A stretch of DNA of 64,000 bases from contig NZ_CP109486.1 in NCBI RefSeq assembly GCF_035918235.1, positions 310,001-374,000 of the forward strand. The letters are read 5' to 3'. The notes under the pieces were generated by a model. The model made no database searches. It saw only the letters and a list, made by a program, of their open reading frames with translations, and was not told where the DNA came from. This document shows positions 24,618-33,166 of the stretch, piece by piece (position 1 is the first letter of the stretch; each line of letters begins with the position of its first letter). The position numbers were made by a program, and so were the translations under genes. This stretch comes from Streptomyces sp. NBC_01445. Its GTDB lineage: Bacteria > Actinomycetota > Actinomycetes > Streptomycetales > Streptomycetaceae.

Positions 24618-25637
24618 CGGGCCGCACCGAGAACTGTCAGATCGGTGTCTTCGCCGCCTACGCCACCACCCGCGGTCACGCGCTGGTCGACCGCGAGCTC
24701 TACCTGCCCAAGTCCTGGACCGAGGACCGTGAGCGCTGCCGATCGGCCGGCATCCCCGACGAGCGTGACTTCACTACCAAGAACGACCTCGCCCGCTCCA
24801 TGATCCTGCGGGCCATGGGCTCCCCTCTGGTCTTTTCCTGGGTCACCGCGGACTCCGCTTACGGACAGGACTCCCGCTTCCGCCGTTTCCTGGAAGACGC
24901 CGGCTTGTCCTATGTCGTGGCGGTGCCCAAGTCCCAGCAGGTCCACGGCCCCCGCATCGACTACCTCGTCGGCCAGGCCCCGCCCGAAGCGTGGCAACGT
25001 CTGTCCTGCGGCGACGGCGCCAAGGGACTACGGCTTTACGACTGGGCGGCGGCCCGGCTGCCCGCCGTCTGGGAGTTCGACGGCGAGACGCCCATCCGGC
25101 AACGCTGGATGCTCGCCCGCCGCAGCATCACCAGACCCGAAGAGATCGCCTACTACCTGGCCAGTGCCCCCTTGGACGCCACTGTTGCCGACCTGGTCCG
25201 CATCGCGGGCTGCCGCTGGAAGACCGAGGAGTGCTTCCAGAGCGCGAAGAACGAGTGCGGCCTGGACCAGTACGAAGTCCGTCGCTACGTCGGTTGGTAC
25301 CGGCACATCACCCTCGTCATGCTCGCGCACACCTTCCTCGCGGCGATGGCCGTCCAGGAACGCGAAAAGGGGGTGACACGGCCGACACACCCGACCTCGT
25401 GGACCTCACACCGGCCGAGATCCGCCGTCTGCTGGCAGTTGAACCCCGCCGCCGTCCTGCGCGACGCGATCACGCAGTGAGGTGGTCGCACTGGAGACGC
25501 CGCCACCAAGCAACCGCCCGGCACTGTCACTACATGCGGCGTGGTCACACGTTCGCGGGACGGTCCGCCAAGACCGCCCCGCATCCTGCCCCACCTCACT
25601 ACACTCCCCACTCCCAAGCCGTTGACCAGTGGTAATG
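24618..25637 (+). pseudogene. IS701 transposase, 3' part, frameshifted
   Basis: Resumes as RTENCQIGVFAAYATTRGHALVDRELYLPKSW, then VTADSAYGQDSRFRRFL and WKTEECFQSAKNECGLDQYEVRRY. Near 25369-25377 (AAAAGGGGG) the frame must shift by one base to regain the normal ending VRWSHWRRRHQATARHCHYMRRG. The unshifted frame stops at 25480. The gene is therefore doubly dead (insertion and frameshift). Confidence 0.85.
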
Positions 25638-26114
25638 GAGAAGTACGGCTGGAGTACTAGGCACGTCGACCAGATACTGGGTGAGAGTCCGGCCAGAGAT
25701 CGACCCCGAGGGAACAACACCAACAGGAACTGCCCCCATAGCCTCATCGAACGGTTCAGCGTTCGGGTCCGCATCAAGGGTGAACTGCCTGAAACCCAAA
25801 CCCTGAGCAGTCTTGACAGTGTGATCGAACAACAGACGGCCGATGCCCTGCCCGATCGCACTGGGATCGACGAACATCATGCCCAGCACACCCCGCGGCG
25901 GCTCGCCCTCCAAGGTCGTGAACCCCACGACGTTGCCGTCTCGCTCTGCCACAGCCGCTCGGAGGCCAACGAGCTCCGCACCTCCGAGCGTGAGCTCCTC
26001 GCGGCACGATGCAAGGAACTCAGCGTCATACCCCCAGTGCGCCTTGGAACGCAGCGCCAGATCAGTCAAGAAGCCCGCTTCTTCAGGCCGCGCAGGCCGG
26101 ATCGAGAGTTCCAC
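25599..26114 (-). CDS. GNAT N-acetyltransferase with C-terminus replaced by an IS701 end
   Basis: From GTG 26112-26114: MELSIRPARPEEAGFLTDLALRSKAHWGYD, then the GNAT core VVGFTTLEGEPPRGVLGMMFVDPSAIGQGIGRLLFDHTV (acetyl-CoA binding Q/R-x-x-G-x-G as GQGIGR) and FTLDADPNAEPFDEAMGA. The protein normally ends soon after SGRTLTQYLVDVP. Here the frame crosses the CTAG border at 25660 into the IS701 terminal repeat and gains about 20 foreign residues (STPAVLLHYHWSTAW...). The catalytic fold is complete, so activity may survive. Confidence 0.75.
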   Translation of the reverse strand: MELSIRPARPEEAGFLTDLALRSKAHWGYDAEFLASCREELTLGGAELVGLRAAVAERDGNVVGFTTLEGEPPRGVLGMMFVDPSAIGQGIGRLLFDHTVKTAQGLGFRQFTLDADPNAEPFDEAMGAVPVGVVPSGSISGRTLTQYLVDVPSTPAVLLHYHWSTAWEWGV

Positions 26115-26427
26115 TCAGCGCCTCCAAGGACTTGTTGCCATCGCCCCTTAATGATCCACACACGCGACACCAGAACACAGATGGCGAACAGCAACGCAGA
26201 ACCCCGGGGGTAACAGTCGGCAACCGACCCTGATAGCGACCCCGCGCCTGGGGCTCGACCTGACGAGGGACAGGCCCCAGTCGCTTCTGGGCATCGGGGC
26301 TATCCGAATGCCTCGGAGTAGAGGTCGGGCGGGAATTCAGATGGGAAGTCGGACGGGAAGTCGGTCCGCTTGGGCAGTTGGTCGAAAGATCACACCACTC
26401 GGCTGCCTTCGCCCCACAGTGGTGACC
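26115..26427. other. Intergenic region between the GNAT and phosphoesterase genes
   Basis: About 310 bases. No supported gene. It should hold the divergent promoters of both neighbours; I did not identify clear hexamers. Confidence 0.35.
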
Positions 26428-27189
26428 ATGCTGAACCGAGTAGCCGTCCTGTCCGACATTCACGGAGTCCTGCCGGCCCTGGAGGCAGTACTCGCCGAAC
26501 CAGACGTCAGCACCGCCGATCACATCGTGCTGACCGGCGACATCACCGCCGGCCCGCAACCGGCCCAGGTCCTCGACCTGCTGACCAGCCTCGGCGACCG
26601 CGTCATCTGGATCAGCGGCAACGCCGACCGCGAACTCCTCGAATACCGCCGGGGGCAACGCGAAACGATCCCCGATCCGATCGCCCCCTGGGCAGCCGAA
26701 CAGCTCCGCGAGGACCATCTCGACCTTCTCAGCTCGCTTCCACGATCACTCTCCCTGTCCGTGAACGGCCTGGGAAAGGTGCTGTTCTGCCATGCCACCC
26801 CTCGTGATGACGAGGAGGTCGTCCTGGTCGACTCCCGCCTCGACCGCTGGGAGGAAGTCTTTGACGGACTCGATGCCGACATTCGCACCGTGGTCTGCGG
26901 CCACACCCATATGCCGTTCGTCCGCCTCGCCCACGGCCGACTCGTGATCAACCCCGGCAGCATCGGCATGCCCTACGGACGAACCGGAGCACACTGGGCC
27001 CTCCTGGGCCCGGGCGTCGAACTCCGCACCACGCACTTCGACCTCCAAGCCGCAGCCACCCAGCTCGGCCAGGAATCGCCCTACCCTGAAATCACCGAGT
27101 GGGCCGACTACTTCCTGCACGCTCGCGCGACCGACGCCGACGCCCTCACAGCCTTCGCCCCACGGGACGGACGCGACCACAGCCCGTGA
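26428..27189 (+). CDS. Metallophosphoesterase, 253 aa
   Basis: A calcineurin-like phosphoesterase. Metal-binding motifs appear in order: VAVLSDIHG (D..H), VLTGDITAG (GD), ISGNADREL (GN.D), FCHATPRDDEEV and VVCGHTHMPF (GHTH). INPGSIGMPYG is also family-typical. ATG 26428 is preferred; two in-frame GTGs lie just upstream. It is close to YfcE/protein-phosphatase-type members that act on phosphodiesters; the substrate is unknown. It is flanked by mobile DNA on the left. Confidence 0.9.
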   Translation: MLNRVAVLSDIHGVLPALEAVLAEPDVSTADHIVLTGDITAGPQPAQVLDLLTSLGDRVIWISGNADRELLEYRRGQRETIPDPIAPWAAEQLREDHLDLLSSLPRSLSLSVNGLGKVLFCHATPRDDEEVVLVDSRLDRWEEVFDGLDADIRTVVCGHTHMPFVRLAHGRLVINPGSIGMPYGRTGAHWALLGPGVELRTTHFDLQAAATQLGQESPYPEITEWADYFLHARATDADALTAFAPRDGRDHSP

Positions 27190-27349
27190 CACCCGCTTCC
27201 CATCCACAACAGCGGGCAGCCGAACACCGACTACACGATCAACCACGCCTACCAATCCCAAGGCCGTAGCAGAGAGCGAACCTTTCGCAGCCCTCTGGCG
27301 TCCAAGGTCCGGCGTGCCGGAGGTGCCGGCGGCCGGGGGAGGTTAGTAC

Positions 27350-27838
27350 ATGGCGGGCAGGCGGACGGCCGATAGAACGGCGAGCGCGGGGGCGGCTGGA
27401 TTGGCGAGCGTACGGGCGGTGCTCGCGGCTGCCCTGATTAGCTTGTCCGTGGCCTGCGCGGGGACGGGCACCACGCAAGGCGGGACAGACGGTTCCTGCG
27501 CGGCCCTGCTCGTGTACCGGGGCCACACCTACCTGGGGCACGGGCTTTATCCCGATGACGAAGGCGACGGCGTCGGCGTCACGGCGGGCAGACGGCTCGG
27601 CACGGGCACCACACCCGGGTGCGACGACACTCCGAACGATGAGGACCAGGAAGTGCCTTCGAGGCCGGTACCCGTGTACGCGATCGAAGGCGTGGACCCC
27701 GTCCACGCCGTGACCGTGGACCATCCGGCCGGCGGCACTCTCTACATCGAGCGGAACTCGGAGAAGACCCTGCCGGAGCTGAGGAAACTGATCGAGGCGC
27801 GGGAGCTGGACCCGTCGCCGAAGGCGGCTACCAGGTGA
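27350..27838 (+). CDS. Probable lipoprotein, DUF6281-like, 162 aa
   Basis: ATG 27350 follows GGGGAGG. A signal region (VRAVLAAALISLSVACAG) ends in a lipobox-like LSVAC, giving a mature lipid-modified Cys around residue 36. The mature part (GSCAALLVYRGHTYLGHG.., GRRLGTGTTPGCDD, VYAIEGVDP) resembles small Streptomyces envelope proteins that I recall as DUF6281. It probably sits at the outer face of the membrane. Function unknown. The Eis fragment begins 100 bases downstream. Confidence 0.7.
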   Translation: MAGRRTADRTASAGAAGLASVRAVLAAALISLSVACAGTGTTQGGTDGSCAALLVYRGHTYLGHGLYPDDEGDGVGVTAGRRLGTGTTPGCDDTPNDEDQEVPSRPVPVYAIEGVDPVHAVTVDHPAGGTLYIERNSEKTLPELRKLIEARELDPSPKAATR

Positions 27839-27938
27839 CGCGCGCCCGCAGGGGCAGGCGGTCGCCTCCCATCGATGGCTGTGTGTGCAGGGCGTGACCC
27901 GCGCGCCCCGGCCGAGGACCTGATCGATACGGGGCCCG

Positions 27939-28463
27939 GTGCAGATCGTGGAGCTGGCAGCCGCCACCCAGCAGGCATACGCCACTCTGTGGCGTTTCCT
28001 TGCCGGGATCGACCTGGTGACATGGATCGAGTACGAGGCCGCCGTTGACGAGCCGCTGCCTCACCTGCTGACCGAACCGCGGGCGGTCCGCTCGACCGTG
28101 GTCGACCGGCTGTGGGTGCGACTGGTCGATGTCAATCGGGCCCTGGCCGGACGCTGCTACTCCACCCCGCTGGATGTGGTCCTGAACGTCGAGGACGACT
28201 TCTGCCCCTGGAACACCGGACGCTACCGGTTGCAGGCCGAAGGGGATGCGGTCATCTGCGAGCGCACAAAAGCCCCCGCCGACCTCCAACTCGCCGCAGC
28301 CGAACTCGAGGCGGCCTTTCTCGGCGGCACAACGCTCGCCTCCCTCGCAGCAGCGGGCTTGGTCCGGGAACTACGATCTGGCGCGCTGACCCGCACCACA
28401 CGCGCTTTCCGCGCCGACCGCGAGCCCTTCTATCCCGGCGGCTGGGCGTTCCCCGCCTACTGA
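27939..28463 (+). pseudogene. Eis-type GNAT acetyltransferase, C-terminal half only
   Basis: The 174 residues match the middle and C-terminal (sterol-carrier-like) region of Eis-family acetyltransferases: LWRFLAGIDLVTWIEYEAAVDEPLPHLL, VDRLWVRLVDVNRALAGRCYSTPLDVVLNVEDDFCPWNTGRYRL, FLGGTTLASLAAAGLVREL. Full-length members are about 400 residues, with the acetyl-CoA-binding GNAT domain first. That domain is absent, so the product is unlikely to be catalytic. Confidence 0.75.
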
Positions 28464-28761
28464 ACGCACCCACAGGCGGGACAACAACCCGACCGGGCTC
28501 CCCCGCCTGCCAACGTCGGCCAACCACTGACTCTGGCCACCACGAAGCGCTCACGACAGCGCTTCAGAGAGGGATCATGCCGTCACGCCGGCCTCGGTTC
28601 TTGAAGCGGTCGGGTCAGAAACTGTGTCCCGAGCGGCAGCGGTGGGGTGTCGGGCGCCGACAGGGAGGGCGGCCGCGAACTGAAGGAGCCGTCGGTAGCC
28701 CTGCGACGGGAGCGGCTTCAAAGTGCTGTGTGAGGCGCCTCCGGACCGCCGAGGATGTCAC

Positions 28762-29150
28762 ATGACGATGACTTCGCAGGCCCGTTCCTTCGGCAAGGCC
28801 GCCGCCAGCGAGGCCGCAGTCGACCGCACCGCGTTGTACGGCGCCCGCCCCTACGCACACCTCCGCGTCGAGTTCGAACGCCGCCTCCAGGCCCTGCCGC
28901 AGGCCGGGGAGATCCCCGACCCCAAGAAGCCCAAATCGTCCGGCTCAAGACAGAGGTCACCAAGCTCCGGGACCGGCTGGCTCAGTCGGAACGGACAATC
29001 GACGAGCTCATGGACTTCCGCACCCAGGCCCTGGCACCACTCGCCGCACAACACGAAGAGATCGTCCGGCTCCGCGACGCCGTCGCCGGGGCAAGCAGGG
29101 TGAGCCGTCTGCCCGCACCGCGAACCATCGTCATCGGGACAGGCAGTTGA
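28762..29150 (+). pseudogene. Transposon-accessory coiled-coil protein (DUF6262-like), frameshifted
   Basis: The first frame from ATG 28762 gives ALYGARPYAHLRVEFERRLQALPQAGEIPDP. A one-base change near 28921-28926 is needed to continue in the second frame: EAQIVRLKTEVTKLRDRLAQSERTIDELMDF, then LAAQHEEIVRLRDAV...PAPRTIVIG. The joined protein is a coiled coil like those encoded beside site-specific recombinases in actinobacteria. With no recombinase nearby and a broken frame it is a relic. Confidence 0.5.
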
Positions 29151-29385
29151 TGTGGCAGGACTCCTGAGCCGTTCGTTCTGACACCCGGTTTGCTCAGCGG
29201 TGGTTGCCGAGAATCTGGTCAAGCGTTGTTAACGCGGGTGATGGGTGGCGAGTACCCCCGCGCCGCCTGGCCGAACCCCATCACCACAGCTCACAGCGCC
29301 AATTCGTATTTCCGAGCGGCACAAGGCAGAGCGTCGTGGATCCCACCCCTTCTCAATAGTGGATAACCTTCGCTATCGTGGAGGG

Positions 29386-30012
29386 ATGAGTGTTGGCATC
29401 ACCTTGTCCAGCGGTTTGTCCATGTCCGAGCTTGGGGCCAGGATCCGGGGCGAGCGACGGGCCCGTGGTATCAGTCTGGAGCGGCTCGCCGAGCTCAGCG
29501 GCGTGAGCCGGAGCATGGTGTCCGAGGTGGAACGCGGCGCGAAGACACCGAGCGTGCTGGTCCTCGATCGCCTGGCGACCGCACTGGGCACCTCGATCGC
29601 TCGACTCCTGGACGAACCGGTGCGCCCCGACGTCGTGTTGCTGGCTGCTGACCGGCAGCACGTGGTGCGGGACCCCGCCGGGTGGGAACGGCGGATCCTT
29701 TCCCCGGTCCTGCCGGACATCGAGTTCGAGTTCATGCGCACCACCCTGGAGCCTGGCGTGGACGCGGGAGAATTCTCCCCGCACGCGCCGGGGTCCCACG
29801 AGTACGTGGCGGTGGAACACGGGTGTTTGCACCTGACCGTCGACGGCGTGGCCTACCGGCTCGCGGCCGGGGACGCGGCCTATTTCCCTGGCAACCGCCG
29901 GCACGCCTTCGCCAATGACACCGCCGATGCGTGTGTGTACTACCTGGCTATGACGCTGGCCCCGGCAGCCGACTCCCACCTCCACCTCACCCCGGGAGGA
30001 CACGATGCATGA
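29386..30012 (+). CDS. XRE-family regulator with C-terminal cupin domain, 208 aa
   Basis: ATG 29386 follows GGAGGG. Residues about 13-70 form the HTH_3 domain (ELGARIRGERRARGISLERLAELSGVSRSMVSEVERGAKTPSVLVLDRLATAL). After a linker, residues about 115-195 form a cupin (PHAPGSHEYVAVEHGCLHLTVDGVAYRLAAGDAAYFPGNRRHAFAN), likely sensing a small ligand. It overlaps the next gene by 8 bases, so it is the first gene of a three-gene coupled operon. It probably controls the operon in response to the decarboxylase substrate or product. A TATCGT hexamer 6 bases before the ribosome site could be the -10. Confidence 0.9.
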   Translation: MSVGITLSSGLSMSELGARIRGERRARGISLERLAELSGVSRSMVSEVERGAKTPSVLVLDRLATALGTSIARLLDEPVRPDVVLLAADRQHVVRDPAGWERRILSPVLPDIEFEFMRTTLEPGVDAGEFSPHAPGSHEYVAVEHGCLHLTVDGVAYRLAAGDAAYFPGNRRHAFANDTADACVYYLAMTLAPAADSHLHLTPGGHDA

Positions 30013-31423
30013 CCTGCGGATAGCAGCCCGGTCGGCAGGGGACCTGGCAGTCGATCACCTGGCGGGAGTGGCCGAGAACCCGGTGTGGCGGCCTGTGCCC
30101 GAGGCAGACCGCAAGTGGCTCACCCGGCAGCAACTGCCCGACGGCAGCCGCCCGCTGGCGGAGCTTCTGAATGAGGTGCGTGACCGGATCCTGCCGTATC
30201 CCATGGGCAACGGGCATCCTCGGTTCTTCGGCTGGGTCAACTCCCCGCCGTCCCCCGCCGGTGTCCTGATGGCCCCCCTGGCTGCGGCCATGAACCCAAG
30301 CTGCGCGGGCGGAGACCACACTGGCGTTCTACTGGAGCGCACCGCCGTGCGGTGGCTGGCAGAGCTGGTGGGATTCCCCCACCCACCGGGGGCCGGGCTG
30401 CTGACCAGCGGAGCCTCCATGGCCACCATCGTGGCGCTGGCCACCGCCCGCCACCATGCCTTCCGCGACCAGGGCCACGACGTGCGCGAGACCGGCCTGT
30501 ACGGGCATCGTCCGCTGGCACTCTACGTGTCCACCGAGGCGCACAGCTGTCTGCGCAAGGCGGCAGAACTTCTCGGCCTGGGCACCCGGTATCTGCGCAC
30601 CGTCCCGGTCGACGCGGCTTTTCGTATGGACACCGGCGAGCTGCGCCGTCTGATCGCGGCCGACCAACGAGCCGGGGTGCGGCCGTTCTTCGTCGCGGCC
30701 AGCGCGGGAACGGTCAACACCGGAGCAGTCGACCCCATGGAGGACATCGCCGCGATCGCCCTGGAGTACGGACTGTGGTTCCACATCGACGGTGCCTATG
30801 GCGCGCTCGGCGTCCTCGCCGACGACGCCGCACCTGACTATGCCGGACTGGAACGGGCGGACTCGCTGGCTCTGGACCCGCACAAGTGGCTTGGTGTCCC
30901 CGTTGATGCCGGCTGCATCCTCTTCCGTGAACCGGCCGGCCCGCGCGACGCCTTCAGCCTGGTTCCCTCATACCTGCGCGACGAGAACGCCGGGGAGCTG
31001 GGCTGGTTCTCCGAGTACGGCACCGAACAGACCCGCCCGTTTCGCGCGCTGCGGGTATGGGCCACGATCGCCCACCTCGGACGGGACGGCGTCGTTCACC
31101 TGGTGCAGCACACCACCAGGCTCGCGCGCACGCTCGCGGAACTGATCGAAGCCTCCGACGACTTCGAGCTGCTCGCCCCGGTGGTCACCTCCGTCGCCGC
31201 ATTCCGCCACTGCCCTCCAGCCCTCGACACTGACCGCACGGAAGCACTGAACGAGGCGATCCCGGCCGCCGTGCAGCGCCGTGGGCAGGCCTTCCTCACC
31301 GGCACGCGGATCTCGGGTGCCGCGGCCCTGCGGGCCTGTGTCCTCCACCCGGGCACCACGAAGGACGACCTGACCGTCCTGCTCGACGAAATCCGAGCCG
31401 CTGCGCGGGAGGTCACCTCATGA
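30005..31423 (+). CDS. PLP-dependent group II decarboxylase
   Basis: 472 residues, the normal size for aromatic-L-amino-acid or diaminobutyrate-type decarboxylases. Visible features: substrate-loop entry GNGHPRFFGWVNSPPSP, LLTSGASMATIVALATARH (PLP phosphate binding), STEAHSCLRKAAELLG, HIDGAYGAL (D262 pairs with the pyridine nitrogen) and LALDPHKWLGVP (K294 forms the Schiff base). Aspartate-type selectivity cannot be read from the sequence. It is coupled to the XRE-cupin upstream (8-base overlap) and the HAD phosphatase downstream (ATGA overlap). The cassette likely makes an amine that is then dephosphorylated or proofread. Confidence 0.92.
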   Translation: MHDLRIAARSAGDLAVDHLAGVAENPVWRPVPEADRKWLTRQQLPDGSRPLAELLNEVRDRILPYPMGNGHPRFFGWVNSPPSPAGVLMAPLAAAMNPSCAGGDHTGVLLERTAVRWLAELVGFPHPPGAGLLTSGASMATIVALATARHHAFRDQGHDVRETGLYGHRPLALYVSTEAHSCLRKAAELLGLGTRYLRTVPVDAAFRMDTGELRRLIAADQRAGVRPFFVAASAGTVNTGAVDPMEDIAAIALEYGLWFHIDGAYGALGVLADDAAPDYAGLERADSLALDPHKWLGVPVDAGCILFREPAGPRDAFSLVPSYLRDENAGELGWFSEYGTEQTRPFRALRVWATIAHLGRDGVVHLVQHTTRLARTLAELIEASDDFELLAPVVTSVAAFRHCPPALDTDRTEALNEAIPAAVQRRGQAFLTGTRISGAAALRACVLHPGTTKDDLTVLLDEIRAAAREVTS

Positions 31424-32025
31424 GTCCTCAGCACCTGGTCGTCGACCTCGGCGGCGTGCTGTTCCGTTTCGACCACGCCCATCGCCTGCAACGCCTGGCC
31501 GATGTCTTCGCGCTCCCCACAGACCGAATCGACATGTTGCTGTGGCGGTCCGGCTTCAGCGCCGACTGCGATTCGGGCAAGTACCCGCACGCGGCGGAGA
31601 TCCGGGACCGTATCCGGGCTGCCACCGGCTTCACCGGCAGTGACGATGACCTCGACGCCGCATGGTGCAGTGCCTTCCGGCCCGACCACGCCGTCCGGGA
31701 AGCACTGGAACGCCACCGCGGCCCCCTGCCCCTGGCGCTGTTCACCAACAACGGCCCGCTGGAGCAGGAGGCGCTGATACGGCTGTACCCCACGATGTTC
31801 GACGGCTTCGGCCACCTGCTGTTCAGCCACCGCCTCGGACACCGAAAGCCCGACCCGGCAGCCTTCGACGCCGCCGCGAAACAATTGGGCGCTTGCCCTG
31901 ACAACATCCTCTTCATCGATGACAGCGCGGCCAACACCGACGCAGCACGCGCCGCAGGCTGGACCTCCCTCCACTTCCAGAGCAGACAGACCCTCGAACA
32001 AACCCTGAACTCCCGAATCCAGTAG
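31420..32025 (+). CDS. HAD-IA family hydrolase, 201 aa
   Basis: Its ATG overlaps the decarboxylase stop (ATGA). N-terminal motif LVVDLGGVLFRFD carries Asp but has GGV where classical phosphatases have DGT, as in HAD-IA haloacid dehalogenase/epoxide hydrolase-like members. Motif II is ALFTNNGP, motif III LGHRKPDPAAF and motif IV ILFIDDSAANTDAARAAGW. It is probably a phosphatase or hydrolase acting on the decarboxylase product or a related metabolite. Last gene of the operon. Confidence 0.88.
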   Translation: MSPQHLVVDLGGVLFRFDHAHRLQRLADVFALPTDRIDMLLWRSGFSADCDSGKYPHAAEIRDRIRAATGFTGSDDDLDAAWCSAFRPDHAVREALERHRGPLPLALFTNNGPLEQEALIRLYPTMFDGFGHLLFSHRLGHRKPDPAAFDAAAKQLGACPDNILFIDDSAANTDAARAAGWTSLHFQSRQTLEQTLNSRIQ

Positions 32026-32046
32026 GCCACGGCATAAAACTGTGCC

Positions 32047-32196
32047 CTACGCGGTGAGTCGGAGTGGCCTCCTGTAGCGGCACAAGGCTGAGCGAAGCCC
32101 AGAAAGGCCAGGTAGTGGCAAGGATTGCGCTCGAAGCGGTGGTTGAGCCGGCGGTACCCAGTCAGGCAGGACATGGTCCGCTCGCTAGCCCACAAC
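32047..32196 (-). pseudogene. IS5 family transposase, C-terminal relic
   Basis: The minus strand reads ERTMSCLTGYRRLNHRFERN then PCHYLAFLG, the typical end of IS5-family transposases. After one frame change it ends with the expected basic tail before TAG at 32047-32049. Only about 50 codons remain. Confidence 0.65.
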
Positions 32197-32218
32197 CCAC
32201 CAACGGCGGGGGTGCGCA

Positions 32219-33103
32219 TCACGCTTCAGTCGACCGAAGCGTCTCAGCCGATGCCGCCCTCGGCGTCGCCCCGGGCGATGCGGTGACGATCCAGACGTGT
32301 CCGGGAATGCAGACACCGTCGATGGTCTCGAACTCAGCGAGGGCGTCGCGCACTTCGGAACGGATACGGGCGGTGGTCTCCGGGTCGACATCGCGCAGGT
32401 TGAAGCGCACCGGGCCCATGGCGAGGATGAAGTCGGTGGCGTCGCCCGCATCGGCGCCAAAGGTCATGGGAGCCCCGGCAGGGGCTACGTCGATGTCGGT
32501 GAACCCGGCGGCGGTGAGCATCTGACGGATGCGCGCGGGGTCGAGGAGGGACCCCATGCCCCTGGCGGCGGGGGATGCCTCGCGCAGGAACGGGGCGAGT
32601 GCAGCGGTCGCACGGGCGTAGGCGCTGTCCGGGCCCGCAGGCTGTGGGCCGAGGAACGCAAGTCGCCCGGCGGGCACGAGCGAGTGCCTGAGATGAGTGA
32701 AGGCCGCGATGTGGTCGGCGAAGAACATGACACCGCCGCGGCTCAGGACGACGTCGAAGCCTCGGCCGGGCAAAGGATGCACTTGGGCGTCGCCCTGTTC
32801 GAAGGTGACATTGCCGAGCCCTTCCGCGGCGGCGTCACGGCGGGCGCGGTCCAGCATGGGCGCGGACAGGTCAATTCCGACGACGTCTCCGTCGTACGCC
32901 TGCCGCGCGGCGATGCGCGTCGTCTGGCCGGTGCCGCAGCCGACGTCGAGGACCCGGTCACCAGCCGCGATGCCCGCGGCGGCGAACAGGGGCGCGTTGA
33001 ACGAGCCCATCATCGCGTCGTAGCGCTCGGAGTGTTCGGCCCAGTGGATGCCCTCCCAGTCGTTCCATGCCTGTGCCTGCTGACGGTTGGCGATGACGCG
33101 CAT
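32219..33103 (-). CDS. Class I SAM-dependent methyltransferase, 294 aa
   Basis: Starts ATG 33101-33103. Motif I is DRVLDVGCGTGQTTRIAA, followed by VVGIDLSAPMLDRAR (acidic ribose-binding residue after motif II), FEQGDAQVHPLP and FDVVLSRGGVMFFAD. The fold and length match UbiE/COQ5-like methyltransferases of small molecules; substrate unknown. It is divergent from a TetR gene, with overlapping perfect palindromes between them. It is therefore very probably the regulator's target. Confidence 0.9.
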   Translation of the reverse strand: MRVIANRQQAQAWNDWEGIHWAEHSERYDAMMGSFNAPLFAAAGIAAGDRVLDVGCGTGQTTRIAARQAYDGDVVGIDLSAPMLDRARRDAAAEGLGNVTFEQGDAQVHPLPGRGFDVVLSRGGVMFFADHIAAFTHLRHSLVPAGRLAFLGPQPAGPDSAYARATAALAPFLREASPAARGMGSLLDPARIRQMLTAAGFTDIDVAPAGAPMTFGADAGDATDFILAMGPVRFNLRDVDPETTARIRSEVRDALAEFETIDGVCIPGHVWIVTASPGATPRAASAETLRSTEA

Positions 33104-33121
33104 GGCCCACCCCTCAATTTA

Positions 33122-33151
33122 CTAGAGTCGAACTCTAGAGTTTAACTCTAG
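33122..33151. promoter_or_regulatory. Two overlapping 17-bp palindromes, probable TetR operator pair
   Basis: CTAGAGTCGAACTCTAG (33122-33138) and CTAGAGTTTAACTCTAG (33135-33151) are each perfect palindromes and share four bases. They lie between the divergent methyltransferase and TetR genes, 15 bases before the TetR start. This arrangement suits cooperative binding of two repressor dimers. Confidence 0.75.
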
Positions 33152-33166
33152 ATATAGACTCCAATC

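Larger units (their letters stand above)
20994..25656 (+). mobile_element. IS701-type unit 2, invaded by IS3 and ISAzo13 elements
   Basis: The left end (20994-21072, continued at 22421-22477 after the IS3) and the right end (25523-25656, inverted) are identical over roughly 135 bases, starting TACTCCAGCCGTACTTCTCC. The unit is bordered by TTAG (20990-20993) and CTAG (25657-25660). Removing the nested elements leaves about 1.6 kb, the size of an ordinary IS701. The right repeat overlaps the 3' coding end of the transposase. Two secondary insertions and a frameshift mean the unit is no longer autonomous. Confidence 0.75.
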
